A stretch of 32,040 bases of DNA from CAYXRK01 sp964467615 (GCA_964467615.1 CAYXRK010000035.1:1-32040), one strand, 5' to 3'. Shown: positions 6,862 to 15,728, numbered from the stretch's first letter. Translations and numbers: made by a program. The notes: generated by a model from the letters alone, not told the origin.

Positions 6862-8686
6862 CCGTGATCTCCTCCCATTGACCGTTCTCTTTGATAAACA
6901 GCACGCCGATGTCCTGCCAAAATTGCAGGCGCGCGATGGTATGCGAGATAAGGCTGTTCGTAAGACCGTTCTGGGAATTTATCAAATCGTTCTCTGCGTC
7001 GACTTGGTCGATGACGACGCCCAACCCCAGTTCAAAGCGCAAGTTTTGTTCCTCGACGCGGCGCTCGTTCAATGCGACCGCCTGTTGGTTGATTTCAAAA
7101 TTCGTCTTTTCCTGTTCGAGCGCGCGCCAGGCCTCGCGCACGTCGAGTTTGATCTCGTCTTCCGCCAGTTCAAGGTCCCGCTTGCCGCTTTCCAGCGCGA
7201 TGAGCGACGCACGGTATGCGTTGCGCTCCGGCTTCCGATCCAAACCAAAGTCCGCGTCCAGCCCGGCGGACCATGTCGAGCGGTCAAAATCCAGATCGAA
7301 CGCCTGGTTGCCGGCTTGGCTGTCGACCGATCCCGCGAGGACAAGGTCGAGCTGCGGCTTCAAGGAATTCGCGTTCACCTTCACTCGCCGCACCGCGTCG
7401 TCCACCCGGTCGCGCTGCGTGTACAAATCAAGGCGCGTGACCAGCGCCACTTTGGTCGCGTCATCCGGCGTGATGCTCGGGTGGATAATTCCACGCTCGG
7501 TAAGCGTGTCCAATTCGTGCTGATCGAGGATGAATGCCGAGTCGGTAGACAGCCCCAACAATATCTTGAATGTGTCGAGAGTCTGCTTGTATCGGCGGAT
7601 CGACGCGATCCAGGACGCCTGGCGAGAGAGCACCTGTTGCTCGAACCGGCCCACTTCCGCGCGCGTCCTTTGCCCCTCCGCCGCGAACGCTTCCTCCCGA
7701 TCGAGGTTGCGCTCGAAACTCTTCATGCCTCGATAGTTAATCTCGACCGCGTCGAGATTGTTAAGCACGTTGTAGTATTGTGTCGCGACCCTCACCGCAA
7801 ACGTTTGCCGGAAGCGGCCGAAATCGCGCAACTCGTACAACAGATCCCGTTCCGCCTGCGTCAAGGTCTCCGCCGCAACGTCCCGCCCCGCGCCCCGCAA
7901 CAACGGTTGCACGAACGATCCCGAAAGGATCGACGCCGCGCTCTCTCGCGGATCACCGGTGAGAAACTGTAACAGGTTCGTCGTCAGGTTTAGCGCGACA
8001 CGGCCACCCCCGCGGAGCAGGGCATTCATCCCCACGCTCGCGCCGCCGTCGACGCTACGCTCGTTCACAATCTCCGGGTTGGTCGTGTTCGCGCCGGTAA
8101 GCGCCCCGGCCGCCGCGACGACGTTCGCAAATTCGCTGAACAGATCTGCCGGGCTCCCCGTAAGCGCCTGGATGTTCGCCGCCACCTGCGGGCTCTGGTC
8201 CAAGAACACCCCGAGGGCGTTGTTCTGCACGGTGTCGCGCGTCGTCCAACGGTAGTCCCCGCTCGCCGACGCCGCGAAGATCGGCGTAAACCGGTGCCGA
8301 TCCAGCGTCAAGTTCAACGCCTGGAGATACACCCGCTCCTTACGCGCCTGATACTCGCGGCTGTACTTAAACGCGACCGCCAGCGCCCTCTCCAGCGACA
8401 GTACCTTCGCGCCAACCTCCACCTTCCCCTCGTCGCCCAAATACTCGAGCGCGGCATCGTTCACCGGCGCTTCGGCGAAATCCGGCTCGCCGGTCGATTC
8501 GATGTTGAAGTCCTTCACCAGTCCAGGGACCGCGTCGCTTTTCTGCGCGATGACCCCGTACGCTTCGCGATCAGCCGACTCACGATAGTGGGTGGTCGTG
8601 CACCCTTGGATCAGTATCGATGCCGCGACGAACGCCGCGGCTGTGGTGAAATGGGCCGGCAAAGACAATCGAAGATACGTTTCCAC
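6839..8686 (-). CDS. TolC-like outer-membrane efflux protein, probable lipoprotein
   Basis: This predicted channel subunit spans the outer membrane and periplasm. The N-terminus has a hydrophobic stretch ending in ILIQGC (Cys near residue 29), a plausible but slightly unusual lipobox. Two long alpha-helical repeats typical of outer-membrane efflux proteins follow. The second contains EIKLDVREAWRALEQEKTNFE and LRFELGLGVVIDQVDAEND, close to the motifs of OEP family repeats. At 615 residues it is longer than the usual 450-500; the extra length is in the N-terminal part, before and within the first repeat. The start is a GTG at 8686, since no ATG precedes the signal sequence. It is the first gene of the four-gene export operon. 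Confidence 0.88.
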   Translation of the reverse strand: METYLRLSLPAHFTTAAAFVAASILIQGCTTTHYRESADREAYGVIAQKSDAVPGLVKDFNIESTGEPDFAEAPVNDAALEYLGDEGKVEVGAKVLSLERALAVAFKYSREYQARKERVYLQALNLTLDRHRFTPIFAASASGDYRWTTRDTVQNNALGVFLDQSPQVAANIQALTGSPADLFSEFANVVAAAGALTGANTTNPEIVNERSVDGGASVGMNALLRGGGRVALNLTTNLLQFLTGDPRESAASILSGSFVQPLLRGAGRDVAAETLTQAERDLLYELRDFGRFRQTFAVRVATQYYNVLNNLDAVEINYRGMKSFERNLDREEAFAAEGQRTRAEVGRFEQQVLSRQASWIASIRRYKQTLDTFKILLGLSTDSAFILDQHELDTLTERGIIHPSITPDDATKVALVTRLDLYTQRDRVDDAVRRVKVNANSLKPQLDLVLAGSVDSQAGNQAFDLDFDRSTWSAGLDADFGLDRKPERNAYRASLIALESGKRDLELAEDEIKLDVREAWRALEQEKTNFEINQQAVALNERRVEEQNLRFELGLGVVIDQVDAENDLINSQNGLTNSLISHTIARLQFWQDIGVLFIKENGQWEEITDVHAEPS

Positions 8687-8687
8687 A

Positions 8688-8699
8688 GGTATATATACC
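8688..8699. promoter_or_regulatory. 12-bp perfect palindrome at the start of the export operon
   Basis: GGTATATATACC is its own reverse complement and lies one base before the GTG of the tolC-like gene. Its position, covering the place of the ribosome binding site, would suit an operator or an RNA-level control. No regulator gene is nearby. The TA-rich centre stands out in this GC-rich DNA. Confidence 0.35.
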
Positions 8700-8755
8700 G
8701 CCTGACATTCGCCGGAGACGATTTCGACGCGTCGTATTGGCCGCCCAACGCAGAG

Positions 8756-8773
8756 AGTATAGGTCTAAACCTA
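8756..8773 (-). promoter_or_regulatory. Candidate -10 with adjoining inverted repeat for the export operon
   Basis: On the minus strand TATACT (8756-8761) resembles a -10 box. It is overlapped on its upstream side by the inverted repeat TAGGT-N4-ACCTA (8760-8773), a typical place for a repressor or activator site. A convincing -35 is not visible. The call rests on motif and position only. Confidence 0.3.
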
Positions 8774-8807
8774 CAGAAAACTCACTTTGGCGGGCCATGC
8801 GCGTTAA

Positions 8808-8838
8808 GGGGAACACCCTCCGTTCACGCTTGTTCCCC
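8808..8838 (-). terminator. Possible terminator hairpin after the radical SAM gene
   Basis: GGGGAACA and TGTTCCCC form a perfect 8-bp inverted repeat around a 15-base loop, 17 bases beyond the stop of the radical SAM gene. No T-run follows, so intrinsic termination is uncertain. It may instead be a control element in the promoter region of the export operon. Confidence 0.35.
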
Positions 8839-8855
8839 CGTTCTGCGAATGGCGG

Positions 8856-9968
8856 CTACGGCAACCGCACGAAATTCTTCGCGACCTTGGGCCACGCACG
8901 AAAATTGTAGATCGTGTTCACCGCCGTCGCGCACTCGAATGTGCAATGACACTTCGTGGCCACGATTTCTTTCGCGACTCGCTTGGCCGTGTCCGTCGAT
9001 ACTACGTTCCGAATGTCGTACTCGAAGTCGCGAATGTTTCCCAGCTTCGACGTCGACACGCGCGACGTGCCTTCCTTGATCATGTAGTCCAACACCTCGC
9101 ACGGCTCGACATCGCCCTCGTCGCTTATCACCACCATCCGCCGCCCCGCCTGACACGGCATGCGGTATTCGTTGTTCACGACATTGTCCATCACGTAGTC
9201 CACCACCGTGTGGTTTACCGCCGCGAATGCGCGCGATTTCAGCGTCGTTGGCCGTCCGCGCTCGCGCCGGCGCGACTGACACGCCTTCTGGTAGTCCACG
9301 TACCCCTGCGCCTCGACGTCCTTCGCGGTCGGATCCGGCGTCTTCCCGCGCACGAACAGCGCGCCAAAGTCGGTGAACTTCAAGTTCGCGTACGCGTAAT
9401 CGAGAAGCTCGTAGTTCCGCCCCTCGTTGAACTTGCAATAGACCGACGTAATCCCCACGCTAAGGTTCGGATGCTCCCGGCACATTTCGTCGAGACGCCC
9501 ATTAAGATCGACGAAGCAATCCCAAAGCCCTTTGCGTTGTCGAATTTCATCATTGACTTCGCCGACGCCGTCCACGCTCTGCGTAATCCGAATCCACGCG
9601 TCGGGACAATATTCGGCAATTTTCTTGATCGCCGCCTCGAACTTGTCCGGATGCGACGAACTTGTCGGGATGGTGAAAAATCGCGTGTCGGAGTGCTCGT
9701 AGAAAACCTTCACAATCTCCGGCATCTCCTTGCGCGAAAGTGGTTCGCCGCCGGAAAAATTGAGTTGGTGAAGGCCGGGCCAGTTCTTCGCGATACGCTC
9801 GATTTCCTCGAAGGTCAGCACGTCGCGATTGGCCGCGTTCAGGATCGCGTCCATGTTGAAGCACATCTTGCACCGGCACGCGCAAAACGGCGTCACGAAG
9901 AACACCATGTAGCCCGGCGTGCTGCGATCCAGATAGCCCTTGAGGGCGGTGAGAATGGGGCCGGCCAC
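8856..9968 (-). CDS. Radical SAM protein with C-terminal cysteine-rich region
   Basis: Radical SAM enzymes use a [4Fe-4S] cluster and SAM to start radical chemistry. The CX3CX2C cluster motif is present as CACRCKMC (about residues 28-35). The SAM-binding stretch NFSGGEPLSR follows near residue 92, and RITQSVDG near 147 fits the barrel of the MoaA/SPASM-like group. Further cysteines (in YRMPCQAG, VEPCEV and KCHCTFEC) occupy the place of auxiliary-cluster ligands, so a SPASM or twitch-like extension is likely. The start is a GTG at 9968 with CGGAG nine bases upstream, four bases after the glycosyltransferase stop. The neighbours are a glycosyltransferase, an acylphosphatase and a HEAT-like protein. 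The substrate is unknown; there is no obvious peptide precursor gene beside it. Confidence 0.85.
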   Translation of the reverse strand: MAGPILTALKGYLDRSTPGYMVFFVTPFCACRCKMCFNMDAILNAANRDVLTFEEIERIAKNWPGLHQLNFSGGEPLSRKEMPEIVKVFYEHSDTRFFTIPTSSSHPDKFEAAIKKIAEYCPDAWIRITQSVDGVGEVNDEIRQRKGLWDCFVDLNGRLDEMCREHPNLSVGITSVYCKFNEGRNYELLDYAYANLKFTDFGALFVRGKTPDPTAKDVEAQGYVDYQKACQSRRRERGRPTTLKSRAFAAVNHTVVDYVMDNVVNNEYRMPCQAGRRMVVISDEGDVEPCEVLDYMIKEGTSRVSTSKLGNIRDFEYDIRNVVSTDTAKRVAKEIVATKCHCTFECATAVNTIYNFRAWPKVAKNFVRLP

Positions 9969-9972
9969 TACG

Positions 9973-10959
9973 CTAGACTCCGCGCCGGGGTGTCAGCAGG
10001 CCATAGAGGGCGCTGAAACCGAGGGTGATGGTGTGCATCCAACAATAGAGTAACGCCCGTATTGTAAAGATTAGTCCCTTTTCGCGTAAAGCCGCGCCAA
10101 GAAAAGGACTTATGAGGACCGCATAGACCAACAAACCGGCGGCGGGCGCCGCGGCAAACACTGGTCCCAGCGCCACGAGGGGCAGCGCCCAGAAACTCGC
10201 AAAACCGGCCAAGTGCGCCAGCGCCTGGCGCGGCCCGCCTTCTCCGGACGAGTCCATGTTCTTGAAGCGCCGCCGCATCCGTATCCAGAGCACCACCCGG
10301 CGCGCGAAGGGCCGCAGTTCCTTGGCCATCGTGTGCGGATAGTGGTGCTGAATCCGCACCGCCGGCGCAAAGTAAGTTTTGTAGCCCGCCTCGAAGAGCC
10401 GATACCCAAGCTCCATGTCCTCGAGGTCCGCACCGCGAAATGCCGTATTGAACCCCCCAAGCGCGTTGAACACGCTCTTCCGCACCACCCCTGGCCTTGG
10501 CGCCCAGGAGTTGTTGCGCGCCAAACCCCGCTCGTCGAGCGTGAACCCCTCGTCAATCGTCACGCGCTCCCAAAGCGCCTTGTATTCCGGCACAAAGCCC
10601 TTGTTCGCCGGTTGGCCGGAATAAGTCCCCACCAGTGCGTCCGCGTCGCATGATTTTAGTACGCGATCAATCTGCTCCATAGTGTCCCGCCGGAACACCG
10701 TATCGGCGTCCGCGAACACCAACCACTCCCCGGACGCCAGCGCAGCGCCCCGGTTTCGCGCCGCGGCCGGGCCGCGGTTCTCCTGCCGCTCATACCGAAT
10801 ATCGAAGCGAGATGCAATTTCGTGCGTGTCGTCGGTAGACCCGTCGTCTACGACAATCACCTCGAAGCCGTTGAACGATTGTTCGGCGAGCGATTGAAGC
10901 AACGTCCGGAGCGTCTTCGACGAATTGTAGGTGGGAATAACGATAGAGTAGGCAGGCAT
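9973..10959 (-). CDS. Family 2 glycosyltransferase with C-terminal membrane segments
   Basis: This enzyme is expected to transfer a sugar from a nucleotide-sugar on the cytoplasmic face of the membrane. The GT-A fold begins with SIVIPTYNSSKTLRTLL and VIVVDDGSTDDT. The metal-binding motif is FADADT near residue 82, and the acceptor-side motif is GADLEDMELGYRL near 180. After about residue 240 come two or three hydrophobic segments that should anchor it in the inner membrane. It lies 19 bases after the acylphosphatase gene and four before the radical SAM gene. Upstream of the ATG is a pyrimidine-rich stretch (CTCTTCCTCC) rather than a Shine-Dalgarno sequence, yet the conserved N-terminus fixes this start. 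Confidence 0.9.
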   Translation of the reverse strand: MPAYSIVIPTYNSSKTLRTLLQSLAEQSFNGFEVIVVDDGSTDDTHEIASRFDIRYERQENRGPAAARNRGAALASGEWLVFADADTVFRRDTMEQIDRVLKSCDADALVGTYSGQPANKGFVPEYKALWERVTIDEGFTLDERGLARNNSWAPRPGVVRKSVFNALGGFNTAFRGADLEDMELGYRLFEAGYKTYFAPAVRIQHHYPHTMAKELRPFARRVVLWIRMRRRFKNMDSSGEGGPRQALAHLAGFASFWALPLVALGPVFAAAPAAGLLVYAVLISPFLGAALREKGLIFTIRALLYCWMHTITLGFSALYGLLTPRRGV

Positions 10960-10978
10960 GGAGGAAGAGGCCAGACGA

Positions 10979-11251
10979 CTAGAATCGTATCTCGGGCGAA
11001 GAGTACTCCCCGGTCGCCTCGCGCCATTCTTCGGCCACCCCGGTCACGCGCGCCAATGCCGGACCCCGTCGACACCACTCGAGTATCAGCGCTAACACGG
11101 TACGGTCCCCCTCGAGATCCGCTTCAACGCGTCCGTCATGCAGATTGCGCACCCAACCGTTCAGCCCAAGCCGCGTCGCCTCGAGAAGCAGGCCGTGGCG
11201 GTACCCAACCCCCTGCACTCTCCCCTCGACGTAAACGTGCAACCGCTCCAT
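10979..11251 (-). CDS. acyP: Acylphosphatase
   Basis: Acylphosphatases hydrolyse carboxyl-phosphate bonds, for example in acetyl phosphate or carbamoyl phosphate. The 90-residue length is typical. The phosphate-binding loop with the catalytic arginine is GRVQGVGYR (residues 10-18), and the catalytic asparagine is in GWVRNLHDGRVE (near residue 36). The usual phenylalanine after the arginine is histidine here. It begins three bases after the stop of the HEAT-like gene and is followed by the glycosyltransferase gene, so it is read in the same unit. No functional tie to its neighbours is evident. Confidence 0.93.
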   Translation of the reverse strand: MERLHVYVEGRVQGVGYRHGLLLEATRLGLNGWVRNLHDGRVEADLEGDRTVLALILEWCRRGPALARVTGVAEEWREATGEYSSPEIRF

Positions 11252-11254
11252 CGC

Positions 11255-12649
11255 CTAGGGATACACGGGACGAATATTACGCAGCCGCTCCCCGTACTCA
11301 GGATTCGAGATCGCCGTCGCGGCTTCGCACGCGGCCAACGCCACCTTCGGCGCCGCGGCCGGTATACCTATTTGCATGACCGCCATCAGGCCCCGATTGC
11401 CTAGCGCCGCGGCGACATGACAGACCGCCACCTGTACCGTTACCACCCCTTCCGCCTTTTCCTTGTCGCCCTTTCCCTCCCCTCGGTAAATGATCGCGTC
11501 CGGCCCGATCTGCATCAGATCAAGCAACTCCGTTTTCCCCGCCGGATCGCCGTTCTCCAGCAACACACCGTAAATCTTCGCCCGATCAACCAAGTTCTCG
11601 ACAGACGGATCGAATGGACGATCCAATATTTTCCTCAGCTCCTGCTGCGCTTCCCAATCCCCGTCCTTCGCTAGGATCAGCGCAGCATCGTCTCGAAACG
11701 CGGGACTCTTAAGCGCGTCTTGCATCAAGCGTTTCCCCTTTTCATTTCCCATCCGATACAGCGCCCGCGCGGCCCTGAACCACTCCTGACGCACTTTGTC
11801 TTCCAGATAGGGCTCTATCGCGGATTCGACTTCGGGCCCGCCGAGAATCACCAGCGCGCGCACCGTCGCCTCCGCCTTCTCCGGAGTGAGCGCGCGGAAG
11901 CCGCGCATCAGATACTCCAGCCCCTCGAAAATCTTGAGCCGCCCCGCCGCCACCGCCGCCGCCGGATATATCTCCGGAGTCGTGTCCTTCAGCATGTCGC
12001 GCACCGGCGCCATGAATTGCTGCGCGTTCGTCAAGCCCGCGATCGTCGCCGCGTTCGCCTTCGCGGCGCGCTCTCCCGAAAGCAGCCCGCGCTCGATCAC
12101 CTCCGGCGGCACGGTCGCCCCCGCCAGGTACATATATAACGCCGCCTCCAATGCCAGCAACGCGTTGTTCCCCTGAGACAGCGGCACGAGGTACGAGTTC
12201 AGCGCGTCCTGATTCCCCGACGCCGCCAGTACCCCGGCCGCCTGAATGCGGACCGCCTGGTCTCCCTGAGACTGCTCGAATAGTCCGTACGCCCGTTGTA
12301 CCGCGCTCGCCGCAACGTCTTCGTCCTGCGCCGAAAGCGCCCCGCCCGGCATCCGCCGCTGCGTTGAAATCTCGACCTTCTCGTCCTGAACTCGGATCTC
12401 CTTTATCGAGGCTATCGTGTACGATGTCGGCGTCCCGTCCGGTCTCCCGAACGTTATATGCAAATCGAAGATGCCGGTGATTTTTAGATTGGCGTCCCGC
12501 GCGTTCTCGGTTGTCAGGACCACCGTTACCAGATTGCCCGAATCCTTTAACGATTTCAGCGTCCCGCCGCCCACCACCGGCACCTGGGCCGGTGCGACAA
12601 TCAGACCCGCGGCCACCGCCAGAAAACTCACGAGTATTCGACCTAACAC
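11255..12649 (-). CDS. Secreted protein with HEAT-like helical repeats, function unknown
   Basis: I do not recognise a specific family. The start is a GTG at 12649, preceded by GAGGAGAG at good spacing; a longer frame to 12709 lacks this and would add a cysteine-rich leader. From the GTG the protein begins with a signal peptide (GRILVSFLAVAAGLIVAPAQ). Residues about 25-110 look like a small beta-rich domain with KITGIFDLHITFGRPDG, and the remainder to residue 464 is alanine-rich helical repeats resembling HEAT or PBS-lyase repeats (for example AVRIQAAGVLAASGNQDALN and AYRMG-like units). Such proteins serve as scaffolds. It heads the run acylphosphatase, glycosyltransferase, radical SAM, and lies 95 bases after the PHP gene. 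Confidence 0.75.
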   Translation of the reverse strand: MLGRILVSFLAVAAGLIVAPAQVPVVGGGTLKSLKDSGNLVTVVLTTENARDANLKITGIFDLHITFGRPDGTPTSYTIASIKEIRVQDEKVEISTQRRMPGGALSAQDEDVAASAVQRAYGLFEQSQGDQAVRIQAAGVLAASGNQDALNSYLVPLSQGNNALLALEAALYMYLAGATVPPEVIERGLLSGERAAKANAATIAGLTNAQQFMAPVRDMLKDTTPEIYPAAAVAAGRLKIFEGLEYLMRGFRALTPEKAEATVRALVILGGPEVESAIEPYLEDKVRQEWFRAARALYRMGNEKGKRLMQDALKSPAFRDDAALILAKDGDWEAQQELRKILDRPFDPSVENLVDRAKIYGVLLENGDPAGKTELLDLMQIGPDAIIYRGEGKGDKEKAEGVVTVQVAVCHVAAALGNRGLMAVMQIGIPAAAPKVALAACEAATAISNPEYGERLRNIRPVYP

Positions 12650-12744
12650 TGATCTCTCCTCACAGTTACAACACATGTTGGCGCACGGCCGATCACGCTC
12701 TCCGGGCAATTAAACCAGATTCTACTTCATCCTGTTCCGTTGGC

Positions 12745-13464
12745 TCACATTGGCCGGACAACAGCGCCTCGAATCGCCCCCAATCGCGGCTTTCGACGGT
12801 CCCTTATCTCCTGCTCCACCGAAAAACGGAGCGTAGCCGCAATCGCCGCCCAAGGCCGGGGCCGCGATTCCACCCGAACCCGCCCATCGCGAATTGCGTC
12901 GATGACGCTCAAAACGTCCCACTCCGCGTCCACCCAAGTGAATGTGCTGTCCACGTATGGCAAGACATGCGTGTCGGTAGCCCCCACCATCGGCAGGCCG
13001 TGCTTCCGCGCGACGGCCTCCGCCTTCCGGTTCAAGTCAAGCCAGCCCGTATGGAAACTCGAATACTCGATCGCGTCGAAGCAATCGATGTTCCGCTCCA
13101 ACTCTCCCATCAACGAACTCTTCGCCGGAAAAAACGGATGCGGTGCGATTACCACCGCGTCCCGCCTTCCCAGCCGCCGCAACTCCGCAAACGTCCCCGC
13201 CTTCGCCTGTTCCTCGTCCGGATTCAGGATGAGCACGTGCTTCCCCTCGATAAACGCCTCGATGCCTGGGAGCAATAACACCTCTCGATCCTGCGCGAAT
13301 CGCTGCAAGTACGGCGTGTGCGCCACCGCCCCGTGGCACGTGATCGCCAGCACCCGCACGCCCGTGGCCGCCACCGCATCGATCAGCATCTCCGCTGAGT
13401 GGGCAATCTCATCGTGCGGGTCCTCCGCGCAATGCGTATGAAAATCGGCCTTCAACGACGCCAC
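12745..13464 (-). CDS. PHP-domain metal-dependent hydrolase
   Basis: The PHP fold binds two or three metal ions and usually acts as a phosphoesterase. Its ligand motifs appear in order: DFHTHCAEDPHD (residues 7-18), ITCHG (about 42-46), GIEAF (about 67-71), APHPFF (about 106-111), and ATDTHVLP (about 173-180). At 239 residues it is a stand-alone PHP protein, not a polymerase or histidinol phosphatase by its length and context. The GTG at 13464 has GAGGAGG seven bases upstream. It is divergent from hppA and may be the first gene of the unit that runs to the radical SAM gene. Substrate unknown. Confidence 0.85.
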   Translation of the reverse strand: MASLKADFHTHCAEDPHDEIAHSAEMLIDAVAATGVRVLAITCHGAVAHTPYLQRFAQDREVLLLPGIEAFIEGKHVLILNPDEEQAKAGTFAELRRLGRRDAVVIAPHPFFPAKSSLMGELERNIDCFDAIEYSSFHTGWLDLNRKAEAVARKHGLPMVGATDTHVLPYVDSTFTWVDAEWDVLSVIDAIRDGRVRVESRPRPWAAIAATLRFSVEQEIRDRRKPRLGAIRGAVVRPM

Positions 13465-13496
13465 GCCATTCCTCCTCTTCGAACCATCGCTCCACT

Positions 13497-13525
13497 TTCA
13501 GACAAACCGCCCGGAATGATACAGT
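13497..13525 (+). promoter_or_regulatory. Candidate sigma-70-type promoter for the pyrophosphatase gene
   Basis: TTCAGA (13497-13502) and TACAGT (13520-13525) are separated by 17 bases, and the -10 is preceded by TGA, making it an extended -10. Each hexamer matches the consensus at four of six positions. The leader before the GTG at 13650 would be about 118 bases. Confidence 0.42.
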
Positions 13526-13649
13526 ACGCGCCTTTTCCAGGATCGACGGCGCCGGAAAAGTTGAGGGCCTGGGGTTCCTGACGAGTTCAAATTGCCGCTC
13601 TCGGCGCTCGCGGGTGTGCTCGATATTCATGGGGGAAGGGAACAAAGTC

Positions 13650-15728
13650 GTGGCAGCGTTTTTGTTGGAACAAGGTATTCCGATGTCCATCGGTCTTGGC
13701 GTAGTCGCCGTGGTCGTTGCGGTAATTATGGCCGCGCGCGTGCGGGCCCTGGATTCGGGCAACGAACTCATGCGCGAGATTGCGCTCTCGATTCAGGAGG
13801 GCGCGAAGGCCTACTTGCGGCGTCAGATGATCACCATCACAGTGATTGCCGTTTTGATATGCGTGCTCCTCGCAATCTTTAAGGGCCAATGGACCGCCTT
13901 CGGATTCGTCATCGGGGCGGTGTGCTCCCTCGCCGCGGGCTACGTGGGAATGCGCGTCGCCGTCGCGGCGAACGTACGAACCACCCAGGCCGCCCGCCGA
14001 GGCGCAAAACCGGCCATGCGTGTCGCCTTTAACGGCGGCGCCGTGACTGGACTTCTCGTAATTGGCCTCGCCCTCCTCGCCGTCGGCGTCTTCTACCTCT
14101 CCGCCCGCTCCGCAATCGGGTACGAACAGGCCGTCACCGCGCTCGCCGGACTCGCCCTCGGCAGCAGTCTTATCAGCGTGTTCGCCCGCTTAGGAGGCGG
14201 GATTTACACCAAGGCAGCGGACGTTGGCGCGGACCTCGTCGGGAAGATCGAGCAGAACCTCGATGAAGACGATCCGCGGAACCCGGCGACCATCGCGGAC
14301 AACGTCGGTGACAACGTAGGCGATTGCGCCGGAATGGCCGCCGATGTCTTCGAAACCTACGCCGTAAGCCTCATAGGCGCGGTTATGCTCGCCAGCATCA
14401 CGTTAGCGGAAGTCCCCGCCGCGTCCGTGTATCCATTTCTTCTCGGAGGCATCTCCGTCGTGGGCGCGCTGCTCGGAATCGCGTTCGTGCACTACGCCCC
14501 GTTCTCCCCCTCCCGCGTGTTGATGGGAAGCGTCGCCGTGTCCGCCGCCGTGTCGGCACTGCTCTTCTGGCCCGTTTCTCACGCGCTATTCGCCGAGATC
14601 GGCCAACATCTTCCCGGCAAGGACTGGACCAGCATCTACTGGGCCTCCATCGTGGGCCTGGTGATGACCGCCGTCGTCGTCATGATCACTGATTACTACA
14701 CCTCCACCGAATACCGGCCCGTCCGCCGGATCGCCGAGGCCAGCGAAACCGGCCACGCGACAAACATCATCGCGGGCCTCTCCACCGGCATGCACGCCAC
14801 CGCGCTCCCGGTCGGCTTTATCGGCATCGCGATTCTGCTTGCGTACAGTCTTGCCGGCCTCTACGGCGTTGCCGTCGCTGTGATGGCCATGCTGAGCATG
14901 GCGGGCATCGTAATCTCGCTCGACGCTTTCGGGCCCATCACGGACAACGCCGGCGGGATCGCCGTCATGGCAAATCTCGACAAGGACGTGCGCAAAGTCA
15001 CCGACGAGCTCGACGCCGTCGGCAACACCATGAAGGCCGTCACCAAGGGCTACGCCATCGCGTCCGCCGGTCTCGCGGCCTTGGTGCTCTTCGGTTCCTA
15101 CGTCGAGGAACTGCGCCGATTCATGGGCGACGAATTCCTGCACGTGCTCGAGTTCTCCTTGAAGGAGCCAAAGGTCATCGTCGGCCTCTTCATCGGCGGC
15201 TTGCTCCCCTTCATCTTCACCGCCCACAGCCTCGACGCGGTCGGTAAGACCGCCCAGGCCGTCGTGCGCGAGGTCCGGCGCCAGTTGCTAGCGCGGCCGG
15301 GGATTCTCAAAGGCACCGAAAAGCCCGACTACGCGAAATGTGTGGACATCGTCACCGCCGCCGCGCTTAGAGAAATGATCTTTCCCGCGCTGCTGCCCAT
15401 CATCTTCGTGTTGGGCGTTGCGTCCATTCCACAATTGGGGCCCGTCGTGCTGGGCGGAATGCTCGTCGGCACGATCGTCACGGGCCTCTTCGTCGCCATC
15501 GCGATGACCACCAGCGGCGGCGCATGGGACAACGCCAAAAAGTACATCGAGGAAGGCCACCACGGCGGAAAAGGCTCCGAGGCCCACGCCGCCGCCGTGA
15601 CCGGCGACACCGTCGGCGATCCCTACAAAGACACCGCCGGGCCCGCCATAAACCCGATGATCAAAGTCGTCAATATCGTCGCAATACTCATCATCCCGAT
15701 CTACGAACACTGGTGGACCAGCCACTAG
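13650..15728 (+). CDS. hppA: Membrane-bound proton-translocating pyrophosphatase, K+-independent type
   Basis: This pump couples hydrolysis of pyrophosphate to proton transport across the membrane. The roughly 692-residue product has about 16 hydrophobic segments and the substrate loop ADVGADLVGKIE (near residue 190), followed by the DDPRNPATIADNVGDNVGD block. A second conserved acidic cluster is near the C-terminus (GDTVGDPYKDTAGPAINP). The diagnostic segment GNTMKAVTKGY has lysine near residue 462, where K+-dependent enzymes have alanine, so a K+-independent proton pump is predicted. I chose the GTG at 13650 because GGAAGGGA lies eight bases upstream; ATGs at 13614, 13629 and 13683 are in frame but less well supported. 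It stands alone on the plus strand. Confidence 0.94.
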   Translation: MAAFLLEQGIPMSIGLGVVAVVVAVIMAARVRALDSGNELMREIALSIQEGAKAYLRRQMITITVIAVLICVLLAIFKGQWTAFGFVIGAVCSLAAGYVGMRVAVAANVRTTQAARRGAKPAMRVAFNGGAVTGLLVIGLALLAVGVFYLSARSAIGYEQAVTALAGLALGSSLISVFARLGGGIYTKAADVGADLVGKIEQNLDEDDPRNPATIADNVGDNVGDCAGMAADVFETYAVSLIGAVMLASITLAEVPAASVYPFLLGGISVVGALLGIAFVHYAPFSPSRVLMGSVAVSAAVSALLFWPVSHALFAEIGQHLPGKDWTSIYWASIVGLVMTAVVVMITDYYTSTEYRPVRRIAEASETGHATNIIAGLSTGMHATALPVGFIGIAILLAYSLAGLYGVAVAVMAMLSMAGIVISLDAFGPITDNAGGIAVMANLDKDVRKVTDELDAVGNTMKAVTKGYAIASAGLAALVLFGSYVEELRRFMGDEFLHVLEFSLKEPKVIVGLFIGGLLPFIFTAHSLDAVGKTAQAVVREVRRQLLARPGILKGTEKPDYAKCVDIVTAAALREMIFPALLPIIFVLGVASIPQLGPVVLGGMLVGTIVTGLFVAIAMTTSGGAWDNAKKYIEEGHHGGKGSEAHAAAVTGDTVGDPYKDTAGPAINPMIKVVNIVAILIIPIYEHWWTSH

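Noticed and set aside
14586..15227. Minus-strand frame of 213 codons inside hppA
   Set aside because: Gly/Asp/Val-rich composition is the typical shadow of a GC-rich membrane-protein gene; no ribosome site or family similarity.
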